From assembly GCA_020025235.1 (NCBI GenBank), contig JAHHSL010000019.1:1-36183 (forward strand): DNA of 36,183 nt, in the 5' to 3' direction. Position numbers and translations under genes: made by a program. Positions 13,743-21,408 of the stretch are shown piece by piece. Every line of letters starts with the position of its first letter. Position 1 is the first letter of the stretch. The notes beneath the pieces are model-generated. The model saw only the letters and a list, made by a program, of their open reading frames with translations. It was not told the origin of the DNA and searched no databases. The stretch comes from Ruthenibacterium sp. (GTDB lineage Bacteria; Bacillota; Clostridia; Oscillospirales; Ruminococcaceae).

Positions 13743-15161
13743 TTACTGCTCTGCAGCAGATGCACTTGCAGCTGCTGCGCGGCGTTCCGCAAGCTCTGCA
13801 CGGATCGCGGGCAGCTTCTTTTCATAGCGGCTGAACACCAGCATGATGCAGAACACAATGGCGAAAACGACCAGCGGCACAAAAATCGCCGTGTTGAAGA
13901 TACCGGTACGGACAGCCGGTGCCTGTGTGATCGTATTCGGATCGTAGCCGATCGCGTCCAGCAGGAAGCCGAGGGTTGCACCGCCGATGCCGCCGCCGAG
14001 CTTGTTGCCGAAGCTGTTTGCCGACATGACAAGTGCATCATTGCGCTTGCCGTGCAGCCATTCGCCGTAATCGATGCTGTCCATAAGAGACGGCACAAGC
14101 AGCGACGAGAACAGGCCCAGACCGAAGCCCGTGACCAGCAGGCACAGCAGATACAGCGGGATGAACGCATCGTGCGTCACAAAGCGGATGACAACGCAGA
14201 CAAACGCCACCGCAACGCCGAGCGCACAGCTCTTTGCCTTGCCGAGCTTTTTTGCAAAGACCTTGAGCAGGATGATGGCAAAGAAACTGGAGACCATGCT
14301 GCACAGGCTTGCAATGCCGACCAGATCCGGACGGCCCAGATAGTATTTTACATAGTAAACGATGATGCCCTGCGTAATGGCAGCCGAAGTCTGATACAGC
14401 ATCGTGCCGCATGCAAGCCAGCACCACAGCGGGTTTTTGAGAATGTAGCCCAGAGATTTGAGCATTTCGCTCCCCGCAGAGCCGCCTGCTTCCTTTTTGA
14501 TGCGCGGTTCCTGACGGTCGAACCCGCGTGTAAGGCGGAACACGCACAGATAGCACAGCGCCTGCAGCAGACCGTATACGCCGATCACCACTGCAAAACC
14601 GACGCGCTCGCTGGACTTTTTGCCGATTGCCTGGATCAGCGGAAGCGTCATTGCGGAAATGAAAATTGCGGCAAACATCGAAATGAATGCACGGCTCTGG
14701 TTGAGACCCACTCGTTCGAGCGGGTCATCGGTGATGCGGGCAATCAGCGAAGTATAGGAAATGCCGGTTGCCGTATACAGCATGCCCTGTCCGATATAAG
14801 TAACGTATGCCCACACAAGCTTCATCGTGTTGCTCATATCGGGCGCTGCAAACGTCAGGAACAGGAACATGCCTGCCGGAAGTGCGCAGTACAGCAGATA
14901 CGGACGGCATTTGCCGTGCTTGCTGTGCGTGTTGTCAATGATCATGCCCATCATCGGGTCATTGATTGCATCCCAGATACGGGCGATCAGCAGCAGCGTA
15001 CCGGCAGCCTTGCCGGAAATGCCCATGACATTGGTGTAAAAATACAGCAGATACATGTTCAGCGTCAGAAGGCTCAGCTGCTGGCCGAATTCGCCCACGC
15101 CGTAAAACATCCGGAGCTTGCGCGGAAGCGCACTCCCCTTCTTTTCAGTCTTTTCTTTCAT
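13743..15161 (-). CDS. GPH-family (melibiose carrier type) cation symporter
   Basis: 472-residue, 12-segment transporter of the glycoside-pentoside-hexuronide:cation symporter family (MFS). N-terminal FYGVGEFGQQLSLLTLNMYLLYFYTNVMGIS, then RIWDAINDPMMGMIIDNTHSKHGKCRPYLL, which is the family signature with the cation-site Asp. Mid-protein RITDDPLERVGLNQSRAF and the C-terminal DYGEWLHGKRNDALVMSANSFGNKLGGGIG complete the pattern. The ribosome site is AAGGGAG. Family substrates are usually sugars, but it lies 52 bases after, and in the same apparent operon as, an ATC-hydrolase-like gene, so it may import that enzyme's substrate. That substrate assignment is inference. Confidence 0.88.
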   Translation of the reverse strand: MKEKTEKKGSALPRKLRMFYGVGEFGQQLSLLTLNMYLLYFYTNVMGISGKAAGTLLLIARIWDAINDPMMGMIIDNTHSKHGKCRPYLLYCALPAGMFLFLTFAAPDMSNTMKLVWAYVTYIGQGMLYTATGISYTSLIARITDDPLERVGLNQSRAFISMFAAIFISAMTLPLIQAIGKKSSERVGFAVVIGVYGLLQALCYLCVFRLTRGFDRQEPRIKKEAGGSAGSEMLKSLGYILKNPLWCWLACGTMLYQTSAAITQGIIVYYVKYYLGRPDLVGIASLCSMVSSFFAIILLKVFAKKLGKAKSCALGVAVAFVCVVIRFVTHDAFIPLYLLCLLVTGFGLGLFSSLLVPSLMDSIDYGEWLHGKRNDALVMSANSFGNKLGGGIGGATLGFLLDAIGYDPNTITQAPAVRTGIFNTAIFVPLVVFAIVFCIMLVFSRYEKKLPAIRAELAERRAAAASASAAEQ

Positions 15162-15213
15162 CGAACTTCTCCCTTATCCCGGTGCAGGTACTGCACATTT
15201 TTCCCTGAAATGC

Positions 15214-15732
15214 TTATTTGTTTTCTTCCTCTTGCTTTTTGCGGCGGTAGATCACGCGGCAAACCGGGTCGCCGTCTGCAAGGCGCATCGGATTTTCCAG
15301 TTCATAGCCCATTTCATTTGCCATTGCAAAGTCGCCTGTCATAGCAAGATCGCACAGCTTCGAGCACATTTCATCGGAAAGGCCAAGCTGCTCCCAGCCC
15401 TTCAGATGCGGGCAGAAATGCATATCCATTGCAAAGCAGTCTTCGCTGCACTCGATCACTTCCATGCCGAATGCTTCGCGGCCCAGTTCCGGGGTCATCT
15501 GCTTGCCCCATTCGCGCAGGTCGTCTACGTTTTCCATACGGGAGCGGAAACCGCATGCTGTTTCCTTTGCCAGTTCCTTCGAGCTTGCGCGGTACACATC
15601 CTCATACGGGATACCCTGTTCTTCAAACTTGACTGCGTTCAGTCCGGATTTCTTTGCGGACGCAGCAAGGGCGCTGCGGTAAAGCAGAGCACCGCGGTTT
15701 TCGGTCGGCCATTCGTTTTTGATTTTAGACAT
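15214..15732 (-). CDS. L-2-amino-thiazoline-4-carboxylic acid hydrolase-like protein
   Basis: 172-residue soluble protein matching what I recall of the ATC hydrolase family (PF14196): EVIECSEDCFAMDMHFCPHLKGWEQLGLSDEMCSKLCDLAMTGDFAMANEMGYELE, with several conserved Cys and His. The founding enzyme opens the thiazoline ring on the route to L-cysteine. Most relatives are uncharacterised, so the activity here is only probable. The ATG at 15732 has AAGGTGG nine bases upstream; the reading frame stays open further upstream, but the predicted promoter lies inside that extension. Promoter-proximal gene of an operon with the GPH symporter, behind a 170-base structured leader. Confidence 0.75.
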   Translation of the reverse strand: MSKIKNEWPTENRGALLYRSALAASAKKSGLNAVKFEEQGIPYEDVYRASSKELAKETACGFRSRMENVDDLREWGKQMTPELGREAFGMEVIECSEDCFAMDMHFCPHLKGWEQLGLSDEMCSKLCDLAMTGDFAMANEMGYELENPMRLADGDPVCRVIYRRKKQEEENK

Positions 15733-15904
15733 GATTTTTCCACCTTTCTTTTTTTCGGGTCCTGAATGGGTCCGTTCGGGGATCGCCCCAAAAACAGACC
15801 CCGGGACGGCGAAACCAGCCTTCGATTTTTCTGCCCCTGCATTTGCCGCATACAGCGTATAGGCAGGTCCTTTCCGGCCTTTTTTCGGCACATCCCGACG
15901 AAGT
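15733..15904 (-). other. Long structured leader of the ATC-hydrolase transcript
   Basis: Between the predicted start of transcription and the ATG lie about 170 bases without a gene. The 3' half folds into GGGTCTG / CGGACCC enclosing GGGG-CGAT-CCCC, close to the ribosome site. The 5' half also contains repeated GC-rich blocks. It matches no riboswitch class I can recognise. It may be a regulatory leader or merely GC-rich spacer. Confidence 0.4.
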
Positions 15905-15910
15905 GACTTC

Positions 15911-15939
15911 ATCTTAACACATAATTCACACATTTGCAA
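15911..15939 (-). promoter_or_regulatory. Promoter of the ATC hydrolase-GPH symporter operon
   Basis: TTGCAA (15934-15939), 17-base spacer, TAAGAT (15911-15916) on the minus strand, in an AT-rich divergent gap. Confidence 0.68.
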
Positions 15940-16237
15940 TCCATTTAAAATAGCTTTTTTCGCAGTTTTCCTATATATAAATGAAAATAATGTATTTTTT
16001 AATAAATCTGTAACCCTTTTGGAAAAGGCGTATGTATGTTCCGGTCCTTGGCGTCGTGCCGCAGCGCAGTTTTTGCCCGTGCTGCAGCACCGCTGCGTTT
16101 TCTCTGCAACCCCTGCAAAAATTTTGCCTGTCGCTGTTTTTTCGCGTATTTTCCTGTGTATTTTACATATTGACAGCAGCATTATTGCTATATTTTATCT
16201 TGTTTTTTGTTGCTTTTGTCGAAATAAAAGTTTTTGC

Positions 16238-16266
16238 TTTACTTCTACGCTGCTTTAAAATATAAT
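16238..16266 (+). promoter_or_regulatory. Promoter of the amino acid ABC importer operon
   Basis: TTTACT (16238-16243), 17 bases, TATAAT (16261-16266). A second candidate, TTGACA at 16170-16175 followed by TTTTAT 17 bases on, lies further upstream. The rest of 15940-16237 is AT-rich at its centre and holds no gene. Confidence 0.62.
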
Positions 16267-16326
16267 TCAAACCATATACATCTTTCCGACAGGAGAAGCG
16301 GAAAAGAGAAAGAGAGGATGGGAATT

Positions 16327-17133
16327 ATGAAAAAGTTGTTCGCACTGGCGCTGTCTGCCCTGATGACCCTGACATGTTTTGCAGGATGCGGCGGCAGTCA
16401 TGCAGAATCTGACACTGCTTATATCAAAGAAAAAGGCAGACTGGTAATCGGCATCACAGAGTACGAGCCGATGGACTACAAAGATGAAAACGATGAGTGG
16501 ACCGGTTTTGACGCCGAATTTGCCCGTCTTTTCTGTGAAAAGCTGGGTGTCGAAGCTGAATTTCTGGTTCTTTCCGATTGGGATCAGAAATATTTCGAGC
16601 TTGAGACGAAAAACATCGATGCGATCTGGAACGGCATGACACTCACGGAAGAGGCCCGCAGCAACGCAAGCTGTTCTGACCCGTACCTTGTCAATTCACA
16701 GGTCGTTGTTATGAAAAAAGATGTGATCGGCCAGTACCCCGACGCCGAAAGCGTCAAAGACCTGAAATTCGCATGCGAAAACGGTTCGGCCGGACAGGCT
16801 GCACTTGCCGAGCTTGGAATTACGGAAGCTGTTGCGCTTCAGGATCAGGCAGCTGCCCTTATGGAGGTTGCCGCAGGCACCGCAGAAGCCTGCGTCATCG
16901 ACATCACCATGGCCAAGGCCATGACGGGTGAAGGCACCAATTATGCCGACCTTGCCATCGGCACTGCCCTTTCCACCGAAGAATACGCAGTCGCCTTCCG
17001 CAAAGGCTCTGATCTGACCGAACAGCTGAATAACTGCATCAAGGAACTTACAGAGGACGGCTCCCTTGCGGCACTTGCCGAACAGTACAGCCTGACTCTT
17101 GCACAGGAAACCCCGGCCGCCGATCCGGCCTGA
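16327..17133 (+). CDS. Polar amino acid ABC transporter, substrate-binding lipoprotein
   Basis: 268-residue extracellular lipoprotein of the SBP family 3 (HisJ/GlnH type). Lipobox FAGC with the lipidated cysteine at residue 21. Mature part: KEKGRLVIGITEYEPMDYKDENDEWTGFDAEFARLFCEKLG, the family's first lobe, followed by SDWDQKYFELETKNIDAIWNGMTLTEEAR. The ATG at 16327 is preferred to the one at 16318 because GAGAGG lies nine bases before it. First gene of a three-gene importer operon. The ligand is not readable; cystine or a related sulfur amino acid is suggested only by neighbouring genes. Confidence 0.92.
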   Translation: MKKLFALALSALMTLTCFAGCGGSHAESDTAYIKEKGRLVIGITEYEPMDYKDENDEWTGFDAEFARLFCEKLGVEAEFLVLSDWDQKYFELETKNIDAIWNGMTLTEEARSNASCSDPYLVNSQVVVMKKDVIGQYPDAESVKDLKFACENGSAGQAALAELGITEAVALQDQAAALMEVAAGTAEACVIDITMAKAMTGEGTNYADLAIGTALSTEEYAVAFRKGSDLTEQLNNCIKELTEDGSLAALAEQYSLTLAQETPAADPA

Positions 17134-17155
17134 TTTTCCTGCCTTTCAAACACAC

Positions 17156-17184
17156 GATCCGCCGGGTTTTCTTTCCGGCGGATC
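17156..17184 (+). other. Intercistronic stem-loop between binding protein and permease genes
   Basis: GATCCGCCGG / CCGGCGGATC, 10 perfect pairs, loop of nine, followed by TTTCG. Same position relative to the binding-protein gene as the stem-loop after livJ. Probably an mRNA stabiliser or partial terminator. Confidence 0.7.
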
Positions 17185-17223
17185 TTTCGTATCACAAAAT
17201 AGTAAAGGAAAGAGGTTTGTTTC

Positions 17224-17865
17224 ATGCTGGCACAAGTTACAAACGAACTGCTGAGCGGCTTTTGGGTGACCATCGAGATCTTCTTACTGACACTTGTTTT
17301 TTCACTGCCGCTCGGACTGGTTGTCTGTTTCGGCACCATGAGCCGCTTTGCCCCCCTGCGCTGCCTTTCACGCGGCTTTGTATGGGTCATTCGCGGCACG
17401 CCCCTGATGCTGCAGCTGATCGTGATTTTTTACGGTCCGGGGCTGTTGTTCGGCCTTCCTTCGGGAGACCGGTTCTGGTCGGTAATCATCGCGTTTTCCA
17501 TTAACTATGCCTGTTATTTTTCTGAAATCTACCGCGGCGGCATCGAAAGCATCCCGCAGGGACAGTACGAGGCCGGACAGGTTCTGGGCATGACAAAGCA
17601 GCAGATCTTCTTCAAGGTCATTTTCCTGCAGGTCGTAAAGCGCATCATCGCCCCGATGAGCAACGAGATCATCACGCTGGTGAAAGACACTTCGCTCGCC
17701 CGCATCATCGGCGTGTACGAACTGATTTATGTCGGACAGAGCTTTATCCGCAAAGGGCTGATTTATCCGCTTTTCTGCACAGGTATCTTCTATCTTGTGT
17801 TCAGCGGGCTTTTAACGCTTCTGCTCGGGCGGCTGGAAAAGAAGCTCGGCTATTTCAAAGGGTGA
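17224..17865 (+). CDS. Polar amino acid ABC transporter, permease
   Basis: 213-residue inner membrane permease of the HisMQ type. GFWVTIEIFLLTLVFSLPLGLVVCF begins the TM domain, GFVWVIRGTPLMLQLIVIFYG is the conserved family block, and YFSEIYRGGIESIPQGQYEAGQVLGMTKQQIFFKVIFLQ is the EAA loop that docks the ATPase. KDTSLARIIGVYELIYVGQ follows. Ribosome site AGAGG ten bases before the ATG. Five bases separate it from the ATPase gene. Confidence 0.94.
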   Translation: MLAQVTNELLSGFWVTIEIFLLTLVFSLPLGLVVCFGTMSRFAPLRCLSRGFVWVIRGTPLMLQLIVIFYGPGLLFGLPSGDRFWSVIIAFSINYACYFSEIYRGGIESIPQGQYEAGQVLGMTKQQIFFKVIFLQVVKRIIAPMSNEIITLVKDTSLARIIGVYELIYVGQSFIRKGLIYPLFCTGIFYLVFSGLLTLLLGRLEKKLGYFKG

Positions 17866-17869
17866 CGAT

Positions 17870-18607
17870 ATGGAAATTTTAAATGTACAGAATCTGAAAA
17901 AATGCTTTGGCAAAACCGATGTTCTGAAAGGCATCTCCTTTTCCCTGAACGCCGGAGAGATCCTTGCCGTGATCGGCTCTTCCGGCGGCGGCAAATCCAC
18001 GCTTTTGCGGTGTCTGAACTTTCTGGAAATCCCCGATTCCGGCAGCATCTCGGTGAACGGAAAGGTCCTTTCCGCCGGTTCCGAGGATGAAATCCGCGAA
18101 AACCGGCTCCATTTCGGGCTTGTTTTCCAGAACTTCAACCTGTTTCCGCAGTATTCCGTTCTGGAAAACGTCACGCTTGCCCCGACGCTTCTGCACCGCG
18201 GCTCCGCGCAGGAGATCCGCGAAAATGCACAGCGGCTTTTGCAGCAGGTGGGGCTTGTGCACAAAGCAGACGCCTATCCCTATCAGCTTTCCGGCGGGCA
18301 GCAGCAGCGTGTCGCCATTGCGCGTGCATTGGCGCTCGACCCGGAGATCCTGTGCTTTGACGAGCCCACCTCCGCTCTTGACCCGGAGCTGACCGGAGAG
18401 GTCCTGCGTGTGATCCAGAACCTGAAAGGCGAAGAAAACACCATGATCATCGTGACGCACGAAATGGAATTTGCACGGCGGGTTGCCGACCGTGTCATGT
18501 TTGTTGCAGACGGCAGGATCGAGGAAATCGGCACGCCGGAAGAAATTTTTGAACATCCTCAAAGCGAAAAGACAAAAACCTTTATTCACAGCGCCCAGAC
18601 CTTCTGA
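17870..18607 (+). CDS. Polar amino acid ABC transporter, ATP-binding protein
   Basis: 245-residue ATPase of the GlnQ/HisP type. Walker A GSSGGGKST (36-44), LVFQNFNLFPQYSVLENVTLAP Q-loop block, signature LSGGQQQRVAIARAL, Walker B LCFDEPTSALDPE and H-loop VTHEM. It ends with the usual GTPEEIFEHPQSEKTKTFI. Last gene of the operon, followed by a strong terminator. Confidence 0.95.
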   Translation: MEILNVQNLKKCFGKTDVLKGISFSLNAGEILAVIGSSGGGKSTLLRCLNFLEIPDSGSISVNGKVLSAGSEDEIRENRLHFGLVFQNFNLFPQYSVLENVTLAPTLLHRGSAQEIRENAQRLLQQVGLVHKADAYPYQLSGGQQQRVAIARALALDPEILCFDEPTSALDPELTGEVLRVIQNLKGEENTMIIVTHEMEFARRVADRVMFVADGRIEEIGTPEEIFEHPQSEKTKTFIHSAQTF

Positions 18608-18623
18608 GCAGAGTTTGGCAGAC

Positions 18624-18670
18624 AAAAACGGACCGCTTGCGCCTGCACGGCAGGTAAGGCGGTCCGTTTT
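18624..18670. terminator. Bidirectional terminator between the importer and yolD genes
   Basis: AAAACGGACCGC / GCGGTCCGTTTT with T-runs on both strands. It lies between convergent stop codons (18607 and 18672). Confidence 0.88.
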
Positions 18671-18671
18671 A

Positions 18672-19076
18672 TTATTGTTCTGTGATTTGCCGGATATCCT
18701 CCAGTGCGATCCTTGTGCCGTCCGTCAGAATCAGAACCCGTTCGATCTCGTCGATTTTTTTGAGCGTTCCGTGCACCTCGGTGTACTGCCCGCCCTGCTT
18801 TTTCCGGTCTTTTCGGAAAAAGACGATGCGGATTTCCGGATGCTGACCCGCCTTTTCCAGCAGTGCCTGCTGCGTGCGGTCGAGCGCTTCTTTTTCATCT
18901 TCGGAAAGCTCCGTTCTGCTGTCCGTCCAGCGTCCGGTTTCGTCGATCGCATCCCCGTATCCCGTCAGGGCGGCAAACGGGGAAAACTGCGCGGCACGGT
19001 CGAGCATGCTCATCTGCGGCCTTGTTTTGGATACATGATGCGCAAGACCGATGATATCATCATAATTTCTTTTCAT
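18672..19076 (-). CDS. YolD-like family protein
   Basis: 134-residue small soluble protein. RPQMSMLDRAAQFSPFAALTGYGDAIDETGRWT is the YolD-like signature (PF08863), and the second half (YTEVHGTLKKIDEIERVLILTDGTRIALEDIRQI) is the Sm-like part of the family. Such proteins are usually encoded beside Y-family polymerases in Firmicutes and are thought to help them. Here the start codon overlaps the polymerase stop (ATGA), which implies translational coupling. Confidence 0.9.
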   Translation of the reverse strand: MKRNYDDIIGLAHHVSKTRPQMSMLDRAAQFSPFAALTGYGDAIDETGRWTDSRTELSEDEKEALDRTQQALLEKAGQHPEIRIVFFRKDRKKQGGQYTEVHGTLKKIDEIERVLILTDGTRIALEDIRQITEQ

Positions 19077-20575
19077 GCCTTATGGCCCCCGATCTGCCGG
19101 TTGCGTTTTTGCGCCGTCGCGCCCTCCTGCAGATTCATGCCCTTCAAAATTGCGTTTTTGCCGAATTTCTGCTTGATTTCCAGCATAGCCTGCTGCATCT
19201 TCTTTTCCCGCTGCAGCTCCGCCGAATGCTGTTCCTCCTGCTTTTCCTTTTCCGCATAATCCGTAAAAAGATCCAGCTGTTCGCAGCTCTGCTTTGGGAT
19301 ATCCTGCTCGGGCAGCACACGATTTGCCGTGAGATTGATGCGCCGCACCAACAGCTTCGGCTGCACGATTTCCTCATACAGCTTTGTCACCGCATGCATG
19401 ATCTCCCGCGTGGAGGAGGTGTATTTCCCCAGATTCACTGTGCCGTGCGCCGCTTTTGGCACACGGCGTCCGTATGCATCCGTGGTGACTTCGCCGCTGT
19501 AATTTTTTCTGCGGGATTCATCCGCAAGGTTTTCGATGTCATATCCGACAGCAAGCCCCATTTGATCCGTCATCAGTCCCTTTGCAACCAGTTCCAGCAC
19601 CAGCAGATCGGTCATTTCCCGCACGACCAGACGCGCTTTTTCAAAATCATACGGATCGGATAAAACCTGTCCGGAGCCGACGCTGTTTGAACTCGGCTTA
19701 TATGCCTTGATATCCGCAATGGTGCACGGTTCCCAGCCCCACGCATGGTCGATCAGAAGCTCGGCGTTGATGCCGAACAATTCATACAGCAGCGCTTCGT
19801 TCTGCACCGAACAGCGCGCGATATCGCCCATGGTATACATGCCGTGCGCCTCCAGCTTTTTGGCATACCCGCGTCCCACCCGCCAGAAATCCGTAAGCGG
19901 CGTATGGTTCCACATCGTGCGGCGGTAGCTCATTTCGTCAAGCTCTGCAATGCGCACCCCGTTTTCATCCGCCGGGATGTGCTTTGCCGTGATATCCATT
20001 GCAATTTTGCAAAGGAACAGATTCGGCCCGATGCCCGCCGTGGCGGTGATGCCGGTTTCCTGCAGCACATCCAGGATGATGCGCATGGCAAGATCGCGCG
20101 GTGAAATGCCGTATGCGTCCAGATAATTCGTCACGTCCATAAATACTTCGTCGATCGAATACACATGAATATCCTCGGGCGCGACATATTTCATATAAAC
20201 GCTGTACACCTGCGTGCTTTTCTTCATGTAATACGCCATGCGCGGCGGCGCGGCGATGTAATCGACTGCAAGCTGCGGATTTTCCGCCAGCTCCACCGCA
20301 TCGCAGGATGCACCGCAGAGCCGGCGCCCCGGTACATTCTGCGCGCGCCCGAAATTCACCTGCCGCAGCTTCTGTTCTACTTCAAACAGGCGTGCGCGCC
20401 CCGGTATGCCGTAGCTTTTCAGCGATGGCGTCACCGCAAGGCAGATCGTCTTTACCGTTCTGCTGCTGTCGGCAACAACCAGATTTGTGCGCATCGGGTC
20501 AAGGCCGCGTTCCAGACATTCCACCGATGCATAAAACGATTTCAGATCGATGGCAAGATACGTCCGTTCTTTCAT
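19073..20575 (-). CDS. Y-family DNA polymerase (UvrX/UmuC-like)
   Basis: 500-residue translesion polymerase. Catalytic carboxylates are D10 in LAIDLKSFYASVE and D142/E143 in YSIDEVFMDV; GIGPNLFLCKIAMDITAKH and WRVGRGYAKKLEAHGMYTMGDIA form the palm and helix-hairpin-helix parts. A beta-clamp binding peptide QLDLF is at 433-437. After it comes a charged coiled tail of some 60 residues ending in a family-like RNRQIGGHKA. It is longer than DinB and resembles the mobile-element and chromosomal UvrX group. The ATG at 20575 has AAGGGG upstream. No Bacillus-type SOS (DinR/LexA) box was seen upstream. Co-transcribed with yolD. Confidence 0.92.
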   Translation of the reverse strand: MKERTYLAIDLKSFYASVECLERGLDPMRTNLVVADSSRTVKTICLAVTPSLKSYGIPGRARLFEVEQKLRQVNFGRAQNVPGRRLCGASCDAVELAENPQLAVDYIAAPPRMAYYMKKSTQVYSVYMKYVAPEDIHVYSIDEVFMDVTNYLDAYGISPRDLAMRIILDVLQETGITATAGIGPNLFLCKIAMDITAKHIPADENGVRIAELDEMSYRRTMWNHTPLTDFWRVGRGYAKKLEAHGMYTMGDIARCSVQNEALLYELFGINAELLIDHAWGWEPCTIADIKAYKPSSNSVGSGQVLSDPYDFEKARLVVREMTDLLVLELVAKGLMTDQMGLAVGYDIENLADESRRKNYSGEVTTDAYGRRVPKAAHGTVNLGKYTSSTREIMHAVTKLYEEIVQPKLLVRRINLTANRVLPEQDIPKQSCEQLDLFTDYAEKEKQEEQHSAELQREKKMQQAMLEIKQKFGKNAILKGMNLQEGATAQKRNRQIGGHKA

Positions 20576-20608
20576 TTCCGCGCGCCCCTTTCCGCCTGCT
20601 GTAATCGT

Positions 20609-20646
20609 AAAAAGCCCTGCCGCAGAATTTCGGCAGGGCTTTTTTA
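20609..20646 (-). terminator. Terminator upstream of the polymerase gene
   Basis: AAAAAGCCCTGCCG / CGGCAGGGCTTTTT with an eight-base loop. T-runs are present on both strands. It ends the lipase-DUF308 transcript. An extended -10 candidate (TGGTACAAT on the minus strand) lies directly upstream of it, so polymerase transcripts would begin with this hairpin if that promoter is real. Confidence 0.82.
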
Positions 20647-20723
20647 TTGTACCATATTTTCGCGTCCGGAAAAAGACACGGATCTGCTTTTGCGCAAAAA
20701 AGCGTATCGCGCGGGACAGTTTT

Positions 20724-21323
20724 TCAGCGTTTCCCTTGTTCATCATCCTGCAGCTGGTGGTGGATGATCTTCACCATGGTCAGTGCGGTGCTCATGTTCA
20801 AAGCGCCCTCGGCGGCAAGCGTCACACCGAGGAAAATCATCAAAATGCGCGTGCCCTCTGTAGGGCTGAACAGCAGGATCACACCGAACACGCCGGAAAC
20901 CGCGGCAATCAGAAGCGTTGCCCACCATGTGCCGATGCCGAACCGCTTTGCCTCCAGCGTGATGCGGATCTTGAACAGGGAATCCGTCAGCACCAGAACC
21001 CCGAGCGCCGTGCAGATGAAGCGCGCCGAACGATCCGGATGAAGAAGTATGAAAATGCCGAGTATCACCATCAGAATGCCGAATTCCAGATCAAACTGAA
21101 AGGCAAGCCGATACAGGTCCTTTGAAAAAAAGCCGATCACCTTAATGCAGCCGAACGCAATAAATGTTATGCCGCACCACATGCTGAATGCTTCCGCCGC
21201 GTCGATCGGGAACGCGATTATAATCACACCCAGCACACATAAAACTGCCGACAGCACAATATATCCGATTTTTGCCGTCCGCATCGGGACCGTGGAACAC
21301 AGGTTATCTTTGTTTTTCATCAT
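20724..21323 (-). CDS. HdeD/DUF308-family membrane protein
   Basis: 199-residue membrane protein with about six segments arranged as three two-helix DUF308 repeats: IGYIVLSAVLCVLGVIIIAFPIDAAEAFSMWCGITFIAFGCIKV, FGILMVILGIFILLHPDRSARFICTALGVLVLTDSLFKI, then WWATLLIAAVSGVFGVILLFSPTEGTRILMIFLGVTLAAEGALN. The tail is basic and cytoplasmic. HdeD is linked to acid tolerance in Escherichia coli, but relatives are widespread and mostly unstudied. Two adjacent ATGs (21323, 21320) are possible starts. It is 85 bases downstream of the lipase gene on the same strand, with no terminator seen between them. Confidence 0.85.
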   Translation of the reverse strand: MMKNKDNLCSTVPMRTAKIGYIVLSAVLCVLGVIIIAFPIDAAEAFSMWCGITFIAFGCIKVIGFFSKDLYRLAFQFDLEFGILMVILGIFILLHPDRSARFICTALGVLVLTDSLFKIRITLEAKRFGIGTWWATLLIAAVSGVFGVILLFSPTEGTRILMIFLGVTLAAEGALNMSTALTMVKIIHHQLQDDEQGKR

Positions 21324-21408
21324 ACTCTTCTTTCCCAGAATCCGCTTTTGCAAACAGATCTGCTTGTATTGCTTTCTTTCATTCTGCCGCTTGCTTTTCC
21401 CCCTGCTT

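Noticed and set aside
13740..15344. Plus-strand frame opposite the GPH symporter
   Set aside because: Composition (His, Gln, Cys, Arg-rich) and lack of a start signal mark it as antisense; the symporter reads cleanly on the other strand.
15733..16182. N-terminal extension of the ATC-hydrolase frame
   Set aside because: The frame stays open upstream, but a good promoter at 15911-15939 lies within it and the ribosome site fits the ATG at 15732.
16170..16198. TTGACA at 16170 as main promoter of the amino acid importer
   Set aside because: Its -10 candidate (TTTTAT) is weaker than the TATAAT further downstream; kept only as a possible second promoter.
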